Of a DNA stretch of 35,553 nucleotides, positions 32,184 to 35,553 are shown piece after piece. Source of the DNA: Acetobacteraceae bacterium (GTDB taxonomy: Bacteria; Pseudomonadota; Alphaproteobacteria; Acetobacterales; Acetobacteraceae); assembly GCA_020848935.1 (NCBI GenBank), contig JADLHF010000139.1, positions 1 to 35,553 on the forward strand, written 5' to 3'. A model generated the notes under the pieces. The model did no database searches, was not told the DNA's origin, and saw nothing but the letters and a program-made list of their open reading frames with translations. The position numbers were made by a program, and so were the translations under genes. Position 1 is the stretch's first letter, and each line of letters opens with the position of its first letter.

Positions 32184-32777
32184 TCAGATCGAAATCGCCT
32201 CGTAATTGGCCAGGTTGTCCAGCCAGTTCTGCACGTAGTCCGGGCGGCGGTTGCGGAAGTCCAGGTAGTAGCTGTGCTCCCACACGTCGCAGCCCAGCAG
32301 GGCCTTGCCCTCGCCGGTGGCCAGCGGGTTGGAGCCGTTCGGCGTCTTGGTGCATTTCAGCTTGCCGTCGGCGCCCATCACCAGCCAGGCCCAGCCGCTG
32401 CCGAACTGGGTGGTGGCCGCCGTCTTGAAGGCGTCCTTGAAGGCCTGCACGCTGCCGAAATCGGCCACCAGCTTGGCTTCCAGCTTGCCGGGGATGCCGC
32501 CGCCGGTGGCCGACATGTTCTGCCAGAACAGGATGTGGTTCCAATGCTGGCCGGCATTGTTGAACACCGGGGCCATCGCGGCGTTGCCGTGGGCCAGCTT
32601 GACGATCTCGTCCAGCGACTTGCCCTGCAGGGCGGCGTCCTTCTCGACGAAGCCGTTCAGCGCGGTGACATAGGCCTGGTGGTGCTTGCCGTGGTGCAGT
32701 TCCAGGGTTTCCTGGCACATTCCCTTCGCGGCCAGGGCGGCGGTGGTATAGGGGAGGGCGGGGAGTGTGAATGCCAT
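32184..32777 (-). CDS. sodB: Superoxide dismutase, Fe-type
   Basis: The 197-residue Fe/Mn SOD converts superoxide to oxygen and peroxide in the cytoplasm. Metal ligands are His28 (LELHHGKHH), His81 (QHWNH), Asp164 and His168 (CDVWEH). Gln77 in NNAGQHWNH occupies the position where Fe enzymes carry Gln and Mn enzymes carry Gly, and GSGWAWL is also Fe-like, so I call it Fe-type; cambialistic activity cannot be excluded. There is no signal peptide. GGAGAA lies 8 nt before the ATG, and a TTGACC promoter is upstream. Confidence 0.93.
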   Translation of the reverse strand: MAFTLPALPYTTAALAAKGMCQETLELHHGKHHQAYVTALNGFVEKDAALQGKSLDEIVKLAHGNAAMAPVFNNAGQHWNHILFWQNMSATGGGIPGKLEAKLVADFGSVQAFKDAFKTAATTQFGSGWAWLVMGADGKLKCTKTPNGSNPLATGEGKALLGCDVWEHSYYLDFRNRRPDYVQNWLDNLANYEAISI

Positions 32778-32821
32778 GAAGCCGTTCTCCGGAATTGTTT
32801 TGCGAATGAGGACGCCCTTCG

Positions 32822-32850
32822 TAGCTATGGTCGCACCGCGCCCAGGTCAA
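32822..32850 (-). promoter_or_regulatory. Candidate sodB promoter
   Basis: On the minus strand, TTGACC (32850-32845) and TAGCTA (32827-32822) are 17 nt apart, 44 nt before the sodB ATG. The -35 is good. The -10 is weak against the E. coli consensus, but GCTA-type -10 elements occur in alphaproteobacterial housekeeping promoters. Confidence 0.45.
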
Positions 32851-32888
32851 GCTTGCGGCCCTGGCTTTGACGCGGCATCTGGCGGTGC

Positions 32889-33713
32889 ATGAGCCGGCCC
32901 GCCACCCTGTCACCCCCTGCCGCACTATCGCCCGTCGCCGCGCTGGTGCGGCGCCACGACCCCGACCGCTTCCTCACCGCCCTGTTCGCCCCCGCCGCGC
33001 GGCGCGAGGTGCTGTTCACGCTCTATGCTTTCAACCACGAGCTGGCCCGCGCGCGCGAGGTGGTCAGCGAGCCGATGCTGGCGCTGATCCGCCTGCAATG
33101 GTGGCGCGAGGTGGTTCAGGGCGCCGCCCGGCGCCATGAGGTGGCCACCCCGCTGGCCGCCGCCATCGCCCAGGGGCTGCTGCTGCCGGCCGACCTGCTG
33201 GCGATGATCGACGGGCGGGAGGCCGAGGCCGAGCCGGCCATCCCCGACCGCGCCGCCTGGCACGCCTATCTCGCCGCCACCGGCGGTGCGGCGATGGCCG
33301 CGGCCGGCCGGGCGCTGGGCGCCGATGCGGCCATGCTGGCCCGGCTGCGGCATCTGGGCGCCGCACACGCGCTGGCCGGGCAGTTGCGCAACCTGCCCGC
33401 CCTGGCCCGCGCCGGGCGGGTGCTGCTGCCGCAGGACGTGCTGGGCGCGCACGGCCTGACCGTGCACGACATCACCGCCGGGCGCGGGGCCGAGAAGCTG
33501 CGGGCGGCGCTGGGCGAACTGGCCGCCGAAGGGCGGGCCGCCCTGGCTGGAAGGCGCACCGCCCTGCCCCGCGCCGTGATCGCCGCCGCATTGCCCGCCG
33601 TGCTGGCCCGCCGCGACCTCGCCCGCGCCACCCCCGCCGCCCAACCGCCGGGTGGCCGCCTGCTGGGCGATCGCCTCGCCGTGCTGGCCGCCTGGCTGCG
33701 CGGGCGGGTGTGA
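32889..33713 (+). CDS. Squalene/phytoene synthase family protein (NDUFAF6-like)
   Basis: The 274-residue all-helical protein opens its domain with FLTALFAPAARREVLFTLYAFNHELARAREVVSE, then LQWWREVV. The two Asp-rich DxxxD prenyl-diphosphate sites of true squalene or phytoene synthases are not present, so terpene synthesis is unlikely. This resembles the group related to mitochondrial NDUFAF6, which assists complex I assembly. It is very Ala-rich. The gene is divergent from sodB across 111 bp and is followed 35 nt later by a methyltransferase gene. Family call good; function by analogy only. Confidence 0.75.
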   Translation: MSRPATLSPPAALSPVAALVRRHDPDRFLTALFAPAARREVLFTLYAFNHELARAREVVSEPMLALIRLQWWREVVQGAARRHEVATPLAAAIAQGLLLPADLLAMIDGREAEAEPAIPDRAAWHAYLAATGGAAMAAAGRALGADAAMLARLRHLGAAHALAGQLRNLPALARAGRVLLPQDVLGAHGLTVHDITAGRGAEKLRAALGELAAEGRAALAGRRTALPRAVIAAALPAVLARRDLARATPAAQPPGGRLLGDRLAVLAAWLRGRV

Positions 33714-33748
33714 TTGCTGGCAGCGGCGGCGATCAAGTAGGGTGCGCC

Positions 33749-34516
33749 ATGCCTGCCTCCCCCCCGCTGCTGCCCGAGCATCTCGACCCGGTCTTCTGGG
33801 AACCCGACCGGCTGGGGACCGATAGCGCCTGGTGGGGCCATGTGCCCTTCGCCCACTGGCTGGTTGCCGCCACCCACCCTCGGGTGCTGGTGGAGCTGGG
33901 CACACATTCCGGCGTCTCCTACGCCGCGTTCTGCCGCGCGGTGGCCGAAGGCGGCCTGACCACGCGCTGCGTTGCGGTGGATACCTGGCGCGGCGATCTT
34001 CAGGCCGGGCACTACGGCGCGGCGGTGTATCGCGAACTGCGCGACTGGCACGACGCCCGCCACGCGCATTTCTCGCGCCTGGTGCGCGCCGATTTCGACA
34101 CCGCGCGGGGCATGTTCGGCGCCGGCACCATCGACCTGCTGCATATCGACGGGCTGCACGACTACCCCGCGGTGCGCCACGATTTCGACACCTGGCGGCC
34201 CGCCCTCTCGGACCGCGGGGTGGTGCTGCTGCACGACACCGAAATGCGCGAACCGGGCTTCGAGGTCTGGCGCCTGTGGGACGAACTCCGCCACCGGCAC
34301 CCCTCGTTCGCCTTCACGCACGGCTACGGGCTGGGGGTTCTGGCGGTCGGCGCCCATCCGCCGGCCGCGCTCGCAGCACTCTGCGCCGCCACCGGCACGA
34401 AGCGCGAGGCGCGGTTGCGCCGGATGTTCGCCACCGTCGGCGAACGCTGGGTCAGCGAGCAGACGCTGCGCCAGGCGCTGGCGCGCGAAGCCAAGGCGGC
34501 GGACCCGGCGGCCTGA
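33749..34516 (+). CDS. Class I SAM-dependent methyltransferase
   Basis: The 255-residue protein has a Rossmann methyltransferase core: motif I VELGTHSGVS (48-57), an acidic residue after the second strand (VAVDTW), and DLLHIDGLHDY where Methyltransf_24 members bind metal or SAM. I chose ATG 33749; a GTG start at 33710 would overlap the previous gene and adds a non-conserved leader. The family includes O-methyltransferases acting on sugars or secondary metabolites. It overlaps the phosphoesterase start by one base (TGATG). The acceptor is unknown. Confidence 0.82.
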   Translation: MPASPPLLPEHLDPVFWEPDRLGTDSAWWGHVPFAHWLVAATHPRVLVELGTHSGVSYAAFCRAVAEGGLTTRCVAVDTWRGDLQAGHYGAAVYRELRDWHDARHAHFSRLVRADFDTARGMFGAGTIDLLHIDGLHDYPAVRHDFDTWRPALSDRGVVLLHDTEMREPGFEVWRLWDELRHRHPSFAFTHGYGLGVLAVGAHPPAALAALCAATGTKREARLRRMFATVGERWVSEQTLRQALAREAKAADPAA

Positions 34517-35469
34517 TGGACCACGACATTCGCCACCGCCTGGAACAGCGGCTCGGCCGCGCCCATGCCCGCCAGCGCCTGGGCCTGGAACACGACCACG
34601 AAGCCGACGCCTTCGGCCACGGCCGCACCTTCCTGCACCCCGAGAACTGGTTCGCGCTGCACGGACTGATCCGCCTCGTGCTGCGCCTCTCGCTGACCTG
34701 GGGCCGCGGCCAGCGCAACGCGGCGGCGGTACGGCTGCGCCAGAACACCCTGCATTCCCGGCGCCTGCCCCCCGCCTTCAACGGCTTCACCATCCTGCAC
34801 CTCAGCGACCTGCATGCCGACATGAGCGGCCCGGCACTGGCCCGCGCCACCAGCCTGATCGCCGGCCTGCACTACGACCTCTGCGTGCTGACCGGCGATT
34901 TCCGTGGCCGCACGCACGGCCCGTTCGCCGCCTCGCTGCACGCCATGGCGCCGTTGATCGCCAGCCTGCGCGCGCCCGTCCATGCCGTGCTCGGCAACCA
35001 CGATACCGTGCGCATGCTGCCGGGGCTGGAGGAAATGGGCGTGCGGGTCCTGATGAACGAAACCATCCCGATCCTGCGCGACGGCGCGCGAATCGACCTG
35101 GCCGGCATCGACGACGCCCATTTCTACCGCGCCGACAGCATCGAGAAGGTGGCCGACACCATCCCCGAAGGCGGCTTCGCCGTGTTGCTGTCGCATACCC
35201 CGGAAATCTACCGCCAGGCCGCGCACGCCGGCTTCGACCTGCTGCTTGCCGGCCATACCCATGGCGGCCAGATCTGCCTGCCCGGCGGCGTGCCGATCAC
35301 GCTGGATTCAGACCTGCCCCGCCGGCTCGGCGCCGGCCCATGGCGCTACCGCACCCTGCACGGCTACACCTCGGTGGGCCTCGGCACCTCGGTGGTGCCC
35401 GCGCGCTTCAACTGCCCGCCGGAGATCACCCTGCACCGGCTGATGCGCGCCGAGCCGGCACCATCATGA
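34516..35469 (+). CDS. Metallophosphoesterase (calcineurin-like, YkuE/LpxG-type)
   Basis: The 317-residue binuclear-metal phosphoesterase has the full motif set: Asp98 and His100 in LSDLHAD, Asp128 in TGDF, Asn161 and His162 in GNHD, His227 in SHTPE, and His247/His249 in AGHTHGG. Residues 1-85 are basic and partly amphipathic (LIRLVLRLSLTWGRG) and may lie on the membrane. The family includes the cell-wall/lipid phosphoesterase YkuE and the LpxG lipid A enzyme; lipid A precursor hydrolysis is possible but unproven. The start ATG overlaps the methyltransferase stop. No matching hairpin element lies in sense orientation after its stop. Confidence 0.88.
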   Translation: MDHDIRHRLEQRLGRAHARQRLGLEHDHEADAFGHGRTFLHPENWFALHGLIRLVLRLSLTWGRGQRNAAAVRLRQNTLHSRRLPPAFNGFTILHLSDLHADMSGPALARATSLIAGLHYDLCVLTGDFRGRTHGPFAASLHAMAPLIASLRAPVHAVLGNHDTVRMLPGLEEMGVRVLMNETIPILRDGARIDLAGIDDAHFYRADSIEKVADTIPEGGFAVLLSHTPEIYRQAAHAGFDLLLAGHTHGGQICLPGGVPITLDSDLPRRLGAGPWRYRTLHGYTSVGLGTSVVPARFNCPPEITLHRLMRAEPAPS

Positions 35470-35488
35470 AATGCCACGGCAAGACGAG

Positions 35489-35540
35489 TGAACAAAAGGT
35501 CTTTTTGCTTCTTTTTCTTCTGAAAAAGAAGATTCTTCCT
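35489..35540 (-). repeat. AT-rich 3'-end hairpin element, copy 7 (CTTC type)
   Basis: On the minus strand, perfect arms CTTCTTTTTC and GAAAAAGAAG (plus-strand 35522-35531 and 35508-35517) are followed by CAAAAAGACCTTTTGTTC. Its orientation is opposite to the phosphoesterase gene, so by the rule seen at the other copies it belongs to a minus-strand gene whose stop lies just beyond 35553. Confidence 0.75.
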
Positions 35541-35553
35541 CCCCTATTCCCTA

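Noticed and set aside
32889-33713. Calling the squalene/phytoene-synthase-like gene a carotenoid or hopanoid gene
   Set aside because: The Asp-rich diphosphate-binding motifs are missing and there are no isoprenoid genes nearby.

Overview
The window is about 35.5 kb of chromosomal DNA from a high-GC alphaproteobacterium. The Acetobacteraceae (Rhodospirillales) fit best. The reasons are very high GC with C- or G-ending codons, an LptF-type LPS permease, an AAA ATPase of the DUF815 type divergent from yajC, Fe-type superoxide dismutase, and short AT-rich hairpins at gene ends that I associate from memory with acetic-acid-bacteria genomes. The family assignment is inference; the class is fairly safe. 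I saw no phage, transposase, CRISPR, rRNA or tRNA.

Layout. (1) 1-5481 (+): a catabolic-looking operon: M81/MlrC-type metallopeptidase (5' end outside the window), penicillin-acylase-family Ntn hydrolase, aldose 1-epimerase and SDR dehydrogenase, the last three joined by ATGA stop/start overlaps. A convergent DHA2-type MFS exporter follows. (2) 7075-11822: a branched-chain-amino-acid-type ABC importer, livK-H-M-G on plus and livF convergent on minus. (3) 11823-14022: a promoter-proximal, proline-rich orphan gene with internal tandem repeats, then a GSA-type class III aminotransferase. (4) 14012-17120 (-): an adaptor/permease/ATPase export operon behind an FNR/CRP-like box. (5) 17305-20126 (+): DMT permease with tenA, then an MFS transporter. 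(6) 20263-23727 (-): GT4 glycosyltransferase, lptF and an O-antigen-ligase-like membrane protein, all overlapping. (7) 23815-26541 (+): a three-subunit flavin/iron-sulfur amino-acid or amine dehydrogenase. (8) 26590-29877: a degenerate trypsin/PDZ protein (-), a Gfo/Idh/MocA oxidoreductase and a GT61 glycosyltransferase. (9) 29878-35469: a G-rich non-coding gap, DUF815 ATPase, yajC, a DUF4160/DUF2442 pair, sodB, a squalene/phytoene-synthase-like protein, a methyltransferase and a metallophosphoesterase.

How the parts may work together. The first 11 kb reads as uptake and dismantling of an amide- or peptide-type substrate: the Liv importer, two unrelated amide-bond hydrolases, a mutarotase and a dehydrogenase. 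Regions 6 and 8 contribute to envelope polysaccharide. Regions 4 and 5 are transport and vitamin salvage.

The most striking non-gene signal is a family of seven AT-rich hairpins in otherwise GC-rich DNA. Each of the six that can be judged lies 6-18 nt after a stop codon and has the same orientation as that gene. All share a conserved CAAAAA(G)ACTT tail, and none has the U-tract of an ordinary intrinsic terminator. The seventh, at the right edge, predicts a minus-strand gene ending just outside the window.
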